Of a stretch of DNA of 64,000 nt, positions 50,605 to 58,742 are shown piece after piece (the first letter of the stretch is position 1; each line of letters starts with the position of its first letter). The notes below the pieces were generated by a model. The model saw nothing but the letters and a program-made list of their open reading frames with translations, searched no databases and had not been told where the DNA came from. The translations under genes were made by a program, and so were the position numbers. Source of the DNA: Planctomycetota bacterium (GTDB taxonomy: Bacteria; Planctomycetota; MHYJ01; JACPRB01); contig JACQVR010000044.1 of the NCBI GenBank assembly GCA_016209705.1, positions 1-64,000 of the forward strand. Direction: 5' to 3'.

Positions 50605-52125
50605 CTAGTATTTGTGCGCGGCGTGCGCACCGAAGAAGAACTCGATGCCCAGCCATACGGAATGGCCGATGTCGTCGTCGGTAGCATCGAGGTGATCCGC
50701 CTTGTCGAGGTTGTATTGCAGCCGCACCCGCGAAAATTCCGTCGGATGCCAGCCTATGGAGGAGGAAATCCGCGTGCGCCGATCCCGGAACGGATCGGCA
50801 TCCGTGACGTCAACTCCCGTGGCGGGATCGATGCTGGCGCCGCCGGAGTCCGCCCGTTCGAATCGAAGGCCGGCCACCCAGCCGTAGCTGAAGCCGTAGA
50901 GCACGAAGGTGTAGAATCCGTGGTCCCGCAGGGTCTCTCGATCTACGCTGAACTCGTCCCCCGACGCGGGCACGCCGTCGGGATCGAAGTCCTGCGCCGC
51001 GGCCTCATAGCGGCGAAGCATGAATTCCGTCTGCCACACGACGAAGGGCCAGCCGCGGAAGTTTTCGGCCGGCCGCCACTTGACCTTGAGGTCGATTCCA
51101 TAGATCTGCGTGTCCGCTTCGGGTCCGGTGGCATTGGGACCCAGGAGGCCCGAAACGCCGAACACCGCGGTGATGTCGTCCGTGAGGTCATGGGAGGCAT
51201 TGGCGCGCAGGTGATACAGCAGATCCGAGAAGCTCCGCACGTCCTGCTCGACAAATTGCCGGCCGCCGGTGGGTCGTTCTTCGAAGAGTTCGTCGCTCCC
51301 GAAGAAGCTCGCCATCGTTTCTCCGTTGGCATTCTGCATGCCGAAGTGGAGCTCCGAAAAGAAGGGCAGGGGCGTCAGCCATCCAAGCCGGAAGCCCGGG
51401 CCCCGCAGTCCGTCGGGTCCGAAAAGGCGCGTGTTGATGACGGGCTGGTCCTGGAAGTCCCATTGATGGGGGTGCTGCGGGTTGATTCGGCCGAACTCGG
51501 TGAAGAAATGGCCCATCTCGAGTTGGAATCCCCAGGGCAAAGCCGTGGTCGTCGCGAAGACCTCTTCCAGCTCGAACACCGATTCCCCCGCCTCCGGATC
51601 CAGCAGGTAAATGAGGTGGGTTTCGGCCGTGAGGTAGGGATCGACCGCCGCGGCCAGAGAAAGCTCGATGTTCTGGACGGTGAACCCGCGTTTGCGGGGG
51701 TCGTGACCGCCGCCCTGGAGATTGAACATCTCCTCCTCGCGCTGATTCGACGCGCCGGCGGCGACGAGCGAGTCCATGGAGATGTCGATAAGGCGGAGCG
51801 TGACGGCGCCCGCCTTGAGCGACGCGATGTCCGGCGTCGGGGGAGGTTGGGCCTGACGCTTCTGGCCCTCCGCCTCACGAAGCGCTTTGTCCAGCTCGGA
51901 CTCTTGTTGTTTTACGAGTCCACAGTCCATAGTCCAAAGTCCAGAGTCGAGAACACGGAGACGGCGGAAATCTTCTCGACATCGGACATCGGACATCGGA
52001 AATCGGACTATGGACTCCCCGCGCGGCGAAAGACAGCTTTGAGAAAGTTGGGTTGCGGCTTCGCCACGCTGGGATGGTCCCGCGGCAACGCAAAGAAGCA
52101 AAAAATAGAGTCCCAGAGGATGCAT
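50605..52125 (-). CDS. Outer-membrane porin of the zinc-import operon, with repeat-derived N-terminal segment
   Basis: 506 residues. The signal peptide is MHPLGLYFLLLCVAAGPS; the mature part from about residue 70 (LVKQQESELDKALREAEGQK) is a helix, followed by a beta-rich barrel with many amphipathic strands (FTVQNIELSLAAAVDPYLTA, ISSSIGWHPTEFSRVRLQYN) ending in a region suited to outer-membrane insertion. It sits between a His-rich protein and znuA, so it probably lets zinc into the periplasm. Residues about 37-70 are coded by two intergenic-type 7-mer repeats (51917-52015) placed exactly between signal and mature protein. Confidence 0.75.
   Translation of the reverse strand: MHPLGLYFLLLCVAAGPSQRGEAATQLSQSCLSPRGESIVRFPMSDVRCREDFRRLRVLDSGLWTMDCGLVKQQESELDKALREAEGQKRQAQPPPTPDIASLKAGAVTLRLIDISMDSLVAAGASNQREEEMFNLQGGGHDPRKRGFTVQNIELSLAAAVDPYLTAETHLIYLLDPEAGESVFELEEVFATTTALPWGFQLEMGHFFTEFGRINPQHPHQWDFQDQPVINTRLFGPDGLRGPGFRLGWLTPLPFFSELHFGMQNANGETMASFFGSDELFEERPTGGRQFVEQDVRSFSDLLYHLRANASHDLTDDITAVFGVSGLLGPNATGPEADTQIYGIDLKVKWRPAENFRGWPFVVWQTEFMLRRYEAAAQDFDPDGVPASGDEFSVDRETLRDHGFYTFVLYGFSYGWVAGLRFERADSGGASIDPATGVDVTDADPFRDRRTRISSSIGWHPTEFSRVRLQYNLDKADHLDATDDDIGHSVWLGIEFFFGAHAAHKY
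51917..52015. repeat. Period-7 repeats inside the porin reading frame
   Basis: Two tandem runs: AGTCCAC-AGTCCAT-AGTCCAA-AGTCCAG (51918 onward) and TCGGACA-TCGGACA-TCGGAAA-TCGGACT (about 51981-52008), both with 7-base periods, like the word repeats in several gaps of this window, but here translated. Seven is not a multiple of three, so the peptide is not a simple repeat. Confidence 0.75.
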
Positions 52126-52177
52126 GTTCCCCTCGAAATTAAGGGTACTCGAGACCTGAAAAGCAGCCGGGTTTGGA

Positions 52178-52531
52178 CTACGCGGAAGGCGGGCCTCGAT
52201 CCGACGTCCGGAGGGTTACGGGGGAATGGGCGGGAAGGATCGCGATCTCGCGATTCCGGAAGAAGAGGGGGGTGTGGATGGCGCGGTATTCCGGCTCGAC
52301 GATGACGAGACCGGACCAGGCGCACGTGGGGCACGTGGCGGAATCGTGATGGCGGTGATGGTGGTGCCCGGGTTGATGGCAGTCGTCGTTATGCGTCGTC
52401 GTCCATTCGGCCGATCGGGGGCATGAGTCGCAAGGGGGCTCGATCTCCTCGAGCGAGTGGAGTTCCACTCCCACCTGTGCGAGAAGATAGAAGGAGAGTA
52501 CCCAAGCGCGCGTTATGCCTCGGAGCGCCAT
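52178..52531 (-). CDS. Histidine-rich envelope protein, zinc-operon leader gene
   Basis: 117 residues starting MALRGITRAWVLSFYLLAQV, a signal or anchor helix. The central part carries CDSCPRS, then DDCHQPGHHHHRHHDSATCPTCAW, a cluster of about nine His plus Cys pairs well suited to bind zinc, cobalt or nickel. The rest has no recognised domain. It is the first gene of an operon with porin, znuA, znuC and znuB. A metal buffer or sensor in the periplasm is the natural guess. Confidence 0.7.
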   Translation of the reverse strand: MALRGITRAWVLSFYLLAQVGVELHSLEEIEPPCDSCPRSAEWTTTHNDDCHQPGHHHHRHHDSATCPTCAWSGLVIVEPEYRAIHTPLFFRNREIAILPAHSPVTLRTSDRGPPSA

Positions 52532-52702
52532 CGACGTATATAACGAGGTTGAACAAGGCGCGGAGTCAAGAAGAAACCGATAGGAGCGCGACGACACAGG
52601 TCCCCGTCGCGCTCCTGGCGGCAATTGGCGCCCCTTGTGGTGAAATCACCGTGCCTTTGTGGTCTTGAGGCCGTTCTGGCCCGATCTCGACTCTCTCCCG
52701 AG

Positions 52703-52718
52703 CGGCATTATTTTTGCT
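52703..52718 (+). promoter_or_regulatory. Sigma-54 promoter of the HTH-EIIA gene
   Basis: CGGCATTATTTTTGCT: GG at 52704-52705, ten bases, GC at 52716-52717, with a strong T-rich spacer and TTTGCT at -12. The start of transcription would be near 52729, 57 bases before the ATG at 52786. Confidence 0.7.
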
Positions 52719-52785
52719 CAGCACGTCACGCCTCCTTGGAGAGAGGAGTCGGACCCGTTTCAAATCGCGGAATCGCGCGAGGTTT

Positions 52786-53478
52786 ATGCTTACGGTTCGA
52801 GAGGCCGCACGCCTTTTAAATGTTCCGGAATCCCAGATCCTGCGCTGGGTCAGCGACGAAGGGCTGAATGCCGTTCGGGTCGGGGACCAGTACCGCTTCC
52901 ATAAAGTCGAGCTCCTGGAATGGGTGACTTCCCATAAGGGCACCCGGAGGGTCTCGGTTTCGACGGAGATCTTCCGCACCCGCAATGATCAGCCCGAGCC
53001 GCGTTTCGCAGACGCGCTGGAGGTCGGCGGCATTCATCATCGCGTCCCCGGCGACACCGTGGAGTCCGCGCTACGGTCCGTCGTCTCGCGGATGAGGCTG
53101 CCGGAGAGCGTCAATCGCGAGGAAATGGTGCAGCTTCTCGTCTCCCGGGAGAAGCTCGGCTCGACGGCGATCGGCGACGGCATCGCGATCCCGCATGTCC
53201 GCCAGCCTCTGACGCTGCACGGCGCGCGACCCGCCATCACCTTGTGCTTTCTCGAGATTCCGCTGCCGTACACCGCGAAGGATGGCGAGGCGGTACGCGC
53301 CTTGTTCACGGTCATCGCGCCGACGATCCGAACGCATCTGCTTCTGCTTTCCCGGCTCGCGGCGGCTCTGAATGACACGCCGTTCCGGACGCTTGTGGCC
53401 CGTCAGGCCCCCGCCGGCGAAATCCTGCGCGAAGCCAAACGCCTCGAATCGGCCGAGTCAAGTCGCGACGACGTCTGA
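52786..53478 (+). CDS. Excisionase-type HTH fused to PTS EIIA (PtsN-like) domain
   Basis: 230 residues. The N-terminal helix-turn-helix (MLTVREAARLLNVPESQILR...VGDQYRF) is of the excisionase/MerR-like DNA-binding type. From about residue 85 a PTS EIIA-2 domain follows, with the phosphorylatable His in GIAIPHVRQP, as in PtsN (EIIA-Ntr), and AITLCFLEIPLP. Such fusions tie DNA binding to phosphate flow in the nitrogen-PTS. The ATG has GAGG just upstream. A -24/-12 promoter precedes it, and the Ehr complex genes follow after a 295-base gap, so it may regulate them. Confidence 0.88.
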   Translation: MLTVREAARLLNVPESQILRWVSDEGLNAVRVGDQYRFHKVELLEWVTSHKGTRRVSVSTEIFRTRNDQPEPRFADALEVGGIHHRVPGDTVESALRSVVSRMRLPESVNREEMVQLLVSREKLGSTAIGDGIAIPHVRQPLTLHGARPAITLCFLEIPLPYTAKDGEAVRALFTVIAPTIRTHLLLLSRLAAALNDTPFRTLVARQAPAGEILREAKRLESAESSRDDV

Positions 53479-53587
53479 TCAGGAGCTTAGAGATAAGGAA
53501 AGCATGCAACCCCTCGCCGTCCGTCTCCGCCGTGCTACGGCATGTTCCGTCGAAGCCTCGCCTCCGCTGAAGGTACGAAGAGACTTG

Positions 53588-53625
53588 CCGAAGCCTCCTG
53601 TCCGACGACGCCTTGGCGAAGTCGA
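53588..53625 (+). repeat. 38-bp interspersed repeat, copy 2
   Basis: Starts CCGAAGCCTCCTGTCCGACG and matches 33482-33519 (minus) at about 33 of 38 bases. It lies in the 295-base gap between the EIIA-type regulator and the Ehr operon, which also has GC-rich palindromes (CCCCGCCGGCTTG...GCCGGCGGGG). No gene is seen in this gap. Confidence 0.6.
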
Positions 53626-53773
53626 CTTGCGGCGGGGTTATTCCGTTTGGAAGCGGGCGAGGTCCACGCCCCGCCCGGGCTTGGAAATGGCGCGACCCCG
53701 CCGGCTTGTCTGATCGGCGGGGTAGCCGGCGGGGAGCTGCCATTTCCGAAGCGAGCGACCGAAGGGAGCGAGC

Positions 53774-55735
53774 GTGACGCTGCTGCTTGCGGGGCTGTTC
53801 GTCGTGTTGGCCGGAGGGTTCCTCTCGCTCTTTCCACGGAGTTCGGGCCTCCTGGGAGCCGGAGGAGCCGTCGCGGGCTGCCTGATGGGCCTCGTGCCGG
53901 CATTCGCGGTACTCGCCGGCGGCTCGCCGCCATCGCTCCGGCTGCCGTGGGCGGTCCCCGGCGGCTCCTTTCATGTGGAAATCGACGCGCTGTCCGCGTT
54001 CTTCCTCGTTCCAATCCTCGCCCTCTCCGCTCTCGGAGCGGTGTACGGAGTCGCCTACCTACAGGCGTGGCGCGGCCGCAAAGCCATCGGACTCGCCTGG
54101 CTGGCGTACAACACGCTGGTCGCGAGCATGATCCTGGTCACGATCGCGCGCAACGTCGTGCTCTTTCTCGTGGCGTGGGAGATGATGGCGCTCGCTTCCT
54201 TCTTTCTCGTCGTCTTCGAACACGAGCGGGAAGCCTCCCGCGAGGCGGGCTGGACGTATCTCGTGGCCACGCACCTGGGCACGGCGTTTCTCCTTGCGTT
54301 TTTCCTGATGCTCGGGCGCGAGTCGGGTTCGTTCGAATTCGACCGATTGCATCCTCCTTCCCAAGCCGGCTTGTTCTTCGTGTTGGCCCTCGTGGGATTC
54401 GGCACCAAGGCGGGTTTCATGCCGCTGCATGTGTGGTTGCCGGACGCGCATCCGGCCGCGCCGAGCCACGTCTCCGCGCTGATGTCCGGCGTCATGATCA
54501 AGACCGGCGTCTATGGCCTCGTGCGCGCGCTCACGTTCCTCGGACCTCTTCCCGCGTGGTGGGGGTGGACCCTCCTGGTCGTGGGCCTGACGTCCGGCCT
54601 CCTCGGCGTTCTCTTCGCGCTCGCGCAGCACGACCTCAAGCGGCTGCTGGCCTACCACAGCGTCGAAAACATCGGCATCATCGCGATGGGGCTGGGGCTC
54701 GGCCTGCTGGGATTACATTACGGCAACCCGGTGCTCGCGGTGCTCGGCTTCGCGGGCGCGCTGCTGCACGTCGTCAATCACGCCATCTTCAAGGGACTGC
54801 TCTTCCTCGGGGCGGGGGCGGTGATCCACGCGACGCAAACGCGGGAGATGGACGAATTGGGCGGCCTGATGAAGCGGATGCCGCTGACCGGGGCGACGTT
54901 CCTGATCGGCGCCGCCGCCATATCAGGACTGCCGCCGCTCAACGGCTTCGTGAGCGAGTTCTTGATCTATCTCGGCGCGTACCGGGGCGCGACATCGGCC
55001 GGAGCGCCCGTGGCCGTGCCCTCCATCGCGGCGATCGCGGGACTGGCGTTGATCGGCGGGCTTGCGGCTGCCTGCTTCGCAAAGGCCTGCGGCGTCGTCT
55101 TCCTGGGAGAACCTCGCGGCGCGCATGCATCGGGCGCTCACGAGGCCCCGCGCGCGATGGGGATCCCGATGCTGGTCCTCGCCGTGGCGTGCGTCGCGAT
55201 CGGGCTGCTGGGCCCGCTCCTGATGCGGACCCTCGCTCCGGTGCTGATCCAGGTGACGGCGCTTCCGCCGGCGGACGTCGTGACGAGCATCGACGAGGCG
55301 GCGCGACCGCTCCGGTTCATCGCCGGCGGAGCGGGCGGCTTCCTCGTCCTCGCCGCGCTCTTGGCGCTGGCGCGCGCGGTCTTGCTCTCGAGGCGACCGA
55401 TTCACGAATCCGTCACCTGGGATTGTGGCTACGCGCGGCCGACGCCGCGCATGCAGTACACCTCGTCTTCATTCGCACAACCGCTGACGGACTTGTTCGG
55501 TCTCGTGCTGCGTACGAAGCGGCGAGCTTCCGCTCCTCGCGGCTACTTCCCCGGCGAGGCGGCATTCGCTTCGGAGACGCCCGACGTCTGGCGCGAGACG
55601 CTGTGGCGCCGCCTGTTCGCGGGAGCGACGTGGGGGTTCTCGAAGTTCGCGTGGCTTCAACAAGGTCGGGTGCACCTGTACATCCTGTACATCGCGCTCA
55701 CCCTGGTGGCGCTCTTGATCTGGGGGTTGCGATGA
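53774..55735 (+). CDS. hyfB: Hyf/complex-I-like membrane subunit (HyfB/NuoL type)
   Basis: 653 residues from a GTG. About 16 membrane helices with the proton-pump signature of the antiporter-like family: Glu in WEMMALASFFLVVFEHE (helix 5), Lys in FGTKAGFMPLHVWLPDAHPA (helix 7), Lys in AQHDLKRLLAYHSVENIGII and His/Lys in VNHAIFKGLLFLGAG. The C-terminal part (WDCGYARPTPRMQYTSSSFA) marks the HyfB/HycC branch. It is the first of six genes for a membrane-bound Hyf-like complex, each overlapping or abutting the next. It pumps ions when electrons pass in the peripheral arm. Confidence 0.93.
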   Translation: MTLLLAGLFVVLAGGFLSLFPRSSGLLGAGGAVAGCLMGLVPAFAVLAGGSPPSLRLPWAVPGGSFHVEIDALSAFFLVPILALSALGAVYGVAYLQAWRGRKAIGLAWLAYNTLVASMILVTIARNVVLFLVAWEMMALASFFLVVFEHEREASREAGWTYLVATHLGTAFLLAFFLMLGRESGSFEFDRLHPPSQAGLFFVLALVGFGTKAGFMPLHVWLPDAHPAAPSHVSALMSGVMIKTGVYGLVRALTFLGPLPAWWGWTLLVVGLTSGLLGVLFALAQHDLKRLLAYHSVENIGIIAMGLGLGLLGLHYGNPVLAVLGFAGALLHVVNHAIFKGLLFLGAGAVIHATQTREMDELGGLMKRMPLTGATFLIGAAAISGLPPLNGFVSEFLIYLGAYRGATSAGAPVAVPSIAAIAGLALIGGLAAACFAKACGVVFLGEPRGAHASGAHEAPRAMGIPMLVLAVACVAIGLLGPLLMRTLAPVLIQVTALPPADVVTSIDEAARPLRFIAGGAGGFLVLAALLALARAVLLSRRPIHESVTWDCGYARPTPRMQYTSSSFAQPLTDLFGLVLRTKRRASAPRGYFPGEAAFASETPDVWRETLWRRLFAGATWGFSKFAWLQQGRVHLYILYIALTLVALLIWGLR

Positions 55736-56643
55736 ACCTCGAGGGGCTCGTACCGTTCGCCCTCGCTCTGGTATTGGCGCCGTTGCTCCTGGGGGTGATC
55801 AATCGCACGAAAGCCTTCTTCGCCGGCCGGCGCGGCGCGCCGCTGCTTCAGGCGTACTACGACGTCGCGAAGCTCCTGCGCAAGGGCGCGGTCTTCAGCC
55901 GCACCACGACATGGGTGTTTCGCGCGGGCCCGATCCTGTCGCTCGCCGCCATGCTCGGAGGGCTGGCGCTGCTGCCGGTGGGCGGCTTCCCCGCCGTCGT
56001 GGCGTTCGAAGGCGACTTCGTGCTCCTGGCCTACCTCCTCGGAGTGGCGCGCTTCTTCACCGTGCTGGCCGCGCTCGACACCGGATCGGCGTTCGAAGGC
56101 ATGGGGGCCAGCCGCGACGTCACATTCTCCGCGCTCGCCGAACCGGCGCTCCTGCTCGGCCTCGCCGCCGTCGGTCGCGAGGCGGGCGGCTTGTCCCTCT
56201 CCGGCATTCTGCCCGCGCTGACGGCCGCGACGTGGCTGTCGGCGGCGCCGCAGATCGCGCTCGTCGCGGCGGCGCTCCTCGTGGTCTTTCTCGCGGAGAA
56301 TGCGCGCGTGCCGGTGGACGATCCCGACACCCACCTTGAGCTGACGATGATCCATGAGGTTATGATCCTGGATCACTCCGGTCCGGACTTGGGCGCCATC
56401 CTTTACGCGTCGGTCCTCAAGCTGTGGATTCTCGGAGGGCTCCTCGTCGGCGTGGCGCTGCCGGTGCGGACCGGCACGGTCCTGATCGACCTCGCCTCAT
56501 TTCTCGGAGGCCTTTTCGCGCTCGCCGTCCTGACCGGCGTCATCGAGTCGACCATGGCGCGCCTGCGGCTCGTGCGCATTCCCCAGCTTCTAGTGGGCGC
56601 GACGACGCTCTCCATCCTCGCCCTCATCCTGGTACTGCGATGA
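55732..56643 (+). CDS. hyfC: Hyf/complex-I-like membrane subunit (HyfC/NuoH type)
   Basis: 303 residues starting in the ATGA overlap with the first gene. About eight helices with the NuoH-type acidic loops: RRGAPLLQAYYDVAKLLRKG near the N-terminus and ENARVPVDDPDTHLELTMIH in the middle, the surface that joins membrane and peripheral arms. It anchors the HyfG/HyfI pair and couples its redox change to ion pumping. Confidence 0.93.
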   Translation: MNLEGLVPFALALVLAPLLLGVINRTKAFFAGRRGAPLLQAYYDVAKLLRKGAVFSRTTTWVFRAGPILSLAAMLGGLALLPVGGFPAVVAFEGDFVLLAYLLGVARFFTVLAALDTGSAFEGMGASRDVTFSALAEPALLLGLAAVGREAGGLSLSGILPALTAATWLSAAPQIALVAAALLVVFLAENARVPVDDPDTHLELTMIHEVMILDHSGPDLGAILYASVLKLWILGGLLVGVALPVRTGTVLIDLASFLGGLFALAVLTGVIESTMARLRLVRIPQLLVGATTLSILALILVLR

Positions 56644-57284
56644 CGCAGATGATCGAGGCGGTGATGGTCCTCTTGGTCCTGACCAATCTCCTTTTGCTGG
56701 GAACGAGCCGGTTGGCGACGTGCATCCGCACGGTCGCGATCCAGGGCGTAGCGCTCGGCACCCTCCCCGTGCTGGGACACGCCCACGAACTCTCGTTGCG
56801 CCTGGTGCTGCTGGCCGTCGGCAGCGCTTCGCTCAAAGGCGTCGTCTTCCCGTTTCTGCTCTTCCGGGCGATGCGGGAAGCCGATGTGCGGCACGAGATC
56901 GAACCGTTCGTGGGATACACGGCCTCGATCCTGATCGGGATCGGAAGCCTGGCGGTGTCGGTGTGGGCCAGCTCGCGCATCACGCTTCCCGGCCCGGCCG
57001 TCTCCTCGTTGGTCCTGCCCGCCGCCCTGTTCACGATTCTGGTCGGGCTCTTCGTGATCGTGAGCCGCCGCAAGGCGTTGATGCAGGTGATCGGATACCT
57101 CGCGATGGAGAACGGGATCTACGCGTTCGGAGTGGTGCTGGTCGGCGAGATCCCCATGCTGGTGGAGCTGGGCGTTCTCCTGGACGTCTTCGTGGCGGTG
57201 CTCGTGATGGGCATCGCCATCTACCACATCCGTCGAGAGTACGATCACATCGACGTCGACGAGCTGGACGCTCTGAAAGGTTAG
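56640..57284 (+). CDS. hyfE: Hyf/complex-I-like membrane subunit (HyfE type)
   Basis: 214 residues from the ATG in the four-base overlap with hyfC. Helices are frequent (MVLLVLTNLLLLGTSRLA, RLVLLAVGSASLKGVVFP, IPMLVELGVLLDVFVAVLV). The segment YLAMENGIYAFGV contains the Glu conserved in NuoK/HyfE. The C-terminus HIDVDELDALKG matches HyfE proteins. It ends in TAG, with the next ATG directly after, which would be an odd fusion if TAG were read through; this supports TAG as a real stop in this genome. Confidence 0.9.
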   Translation: MTQMIEAVMVLLVLTNLLLLGTSRLATCIRTVAIQGVALGTLPVLGHAHELSLRLVLLAVGSASLKGVVFPFLLFRAMREADVRHEIEPFVGYTASILIGIGSLAVSVWASSRITLPGPAVSSLVLPAALFTILVGLFVIVSRRKALMQVIGYLAMENGIYAFGVVLVGEIPMLVELGVLLDVFVAVLVMGIAIYHIRREYDHIDVDELDALKG

Positions 57285-58742
57285 ATGGAGACAAGGCACG
57301 CGCTGTGGCTGGTCCTGGCGTTGCCCGCGGCGGGCGCCGCGCTCTGCCCGCTCTTGCGGACGCGGGACGGGATGCTCCGGTGGGCGTTGGGCGTCGTGGC
57401 GGCGACGGCCGCCGCGTCCGCCGTTTGCATTCGGGCGGTGTTCGCCACGGGACCCTTGCGGGTGGGGGGGCTGCTGCACCTGGACTCCCTGTCGGCCTAC
57501 CATCTGGGCGTCATGATGGCGGTCTTTCTGCTCGCTTCGCTTTATTCGATCACGTATTTCCGCCACGAGACCTTCACCCGCGGCGGCGCCATCCGTTACG
57601 GCGGGCTCTGGCTGGGCTCGCTGGGGACGATGGCGCTGGCGCTGCTGTCGAACAACCTGGGGCTCATGTGGGTGGGCATCGAGGCGACCACGCTGCTGAC
57701 GGCGCTGCTCATCACCGTGCATCGCTCGCCGGCGGCTCTCGAGGCCATGTGGAAGTACCTTCTCACGTGTTCAGTGGGCATCGCCTTCGCGTTCATGGGC
57801 ACGTTGCTGGTCGCCGCAGCCGGCGCCAAGGCGCGCGAAGCGCTCGTCTGGACGAGTTTGCGCGACGCGGCCGCGACGCTCGACGTGGGCACGCTCAAGC
57901 TGGGATTCCTCTTCCTCCTGGTCGGCTACGGCACCAAGTCCGGGCTGGCGCCGATGCATAGCTGGCTTCCCGACGCGCACAGCCAGGCGCCCGCGCCGGT
58001 GTCGGCGATCTTTTCGGGATTCATGCTCAACTCGGCGCTCTACTGCATCCTGCGTTACGTGCCCCTCGTCGAATCGGCCACCGGCGGCTCGGGCTGGAGC
58101 CATCGTTTGCTGGTCCTTTTCGGCCTCCTGTCGATCGTCGTCTCGGCCGCGTTCATCACCTTCCAGAACGATCTCAAGCGGCTGCTCGCGTACAGCAGCG
58201 TCGAGCATCTCGGGATCATCGCGCTGGGCGCCGGGCTGGGAGGACTCGGGGCGTTTGCGGCGCTCTTTCATACGCTCAACCACTCCGTGTGCAAGACGCT
58301 GGGGTTCTTCTGCGCCGGCCGTCTCGGCCAGCTCCACGGCACGCAGGACATGCGGCGGATGGGAGGGTCGTTGCGGTCGTCGCCGGTCTGGGGGACGGGT
58401 TTACTGGCGGCGGTTCTGGCGCTCATCGGCATGACCCCGTTCGCGATTTTCATGAGCGAGCTGTTGATCGTCCGGGCCGCCATCGACACGCGCTCGATCG
58501 TGTCGTTGGTGGTTTTTCTGGCGGGAACCGGCACGGTCTTCGTGGCGGCCTTGCGCCACGCCGTTCGGATGGCGTGGGGAGATCCGGTCGGAGAGCGACC
58601 GCCGGCGCGCGCCACGCCGCTGGACGTCGCGCTGGTGGCGATGCCGCTCGGCGTGATCCTGGTGCTGGGCCTGTGGTTGCCGGGGCCTCTGGCACGCGCG
58701 ATCGAGGGGGCGGCGGCGGTCATTCGGGGAGGGCGGCCGTGA
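57285..58742 (+). CDS. hyfF: Hyf/complex-I-like antiporter subunit (HyfF type)
   Basis: 485 residues, about 14 helices. Antiporter signature: Glu in MWVGIEATTLLTALLI, Lys in VGYGTKSGLAPMHSWLPDAH, Lys in FQNDLKRLLAYSSVEHLGII and His/Lys in LNHSVCKTLGFFCAG. It is a second ion-pumping unit beside the HyfB-like protein. Stop and the GTG of hyfG overlap. Two antiporter-type subunits suggest two ions moved per turnover in addition to the HyfC site. Confidence 0.93.
   Translation: METRHALWLVLALPAAGAALCPLLRTRDGMLRWALGVVAATAAASAVCIRAVFATGPLRVGGLLHLDSLSAYHLGVMMAVFLLASLYSITYFRHETFTRGGAIRYGGLWLGSLGTMALALLSNNLGLMWVGIEATTLLTALLITVHRSPAALEAMWKYLLTCSVGIAFAFMGTLLVAAAGAKAREALVWTSLRDAAATLDVGTLKLGFLFLLVGYGTKSGLAPMHSWLPDAHSQAPAPVSAIFSGFMLNSALYCILRYVPLVESATGGSGWSHRLLVLFGLLSIVVSAAFITFQNDLKRLLAYSSVEHLGIIALGAGLGGLGAFAALFHTLNHSVCKTLGFFCAGRLGQLHGTQDMRRMGGSLRSSPVWGTGLLAAVLALIGMTPFAIFMSELLIVRAAIDTRSIVSLVVFLAGTGTVFVAALRHAVRMAWGDPVGERPPARATPLDVALVAMPLGVILVLGLWLPGPLARAIEGAAAVIRGGRP

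Noticed and set aside
53542-56643. A 1033-codon open frame across the first Ehr genes
   Set aside because: It runs out of frame through hyfB and only becomes real sequence at hyfC (55732). The hyfB frame has conserved pump motifs; the long frame is an artefact of GC-rich codon use.
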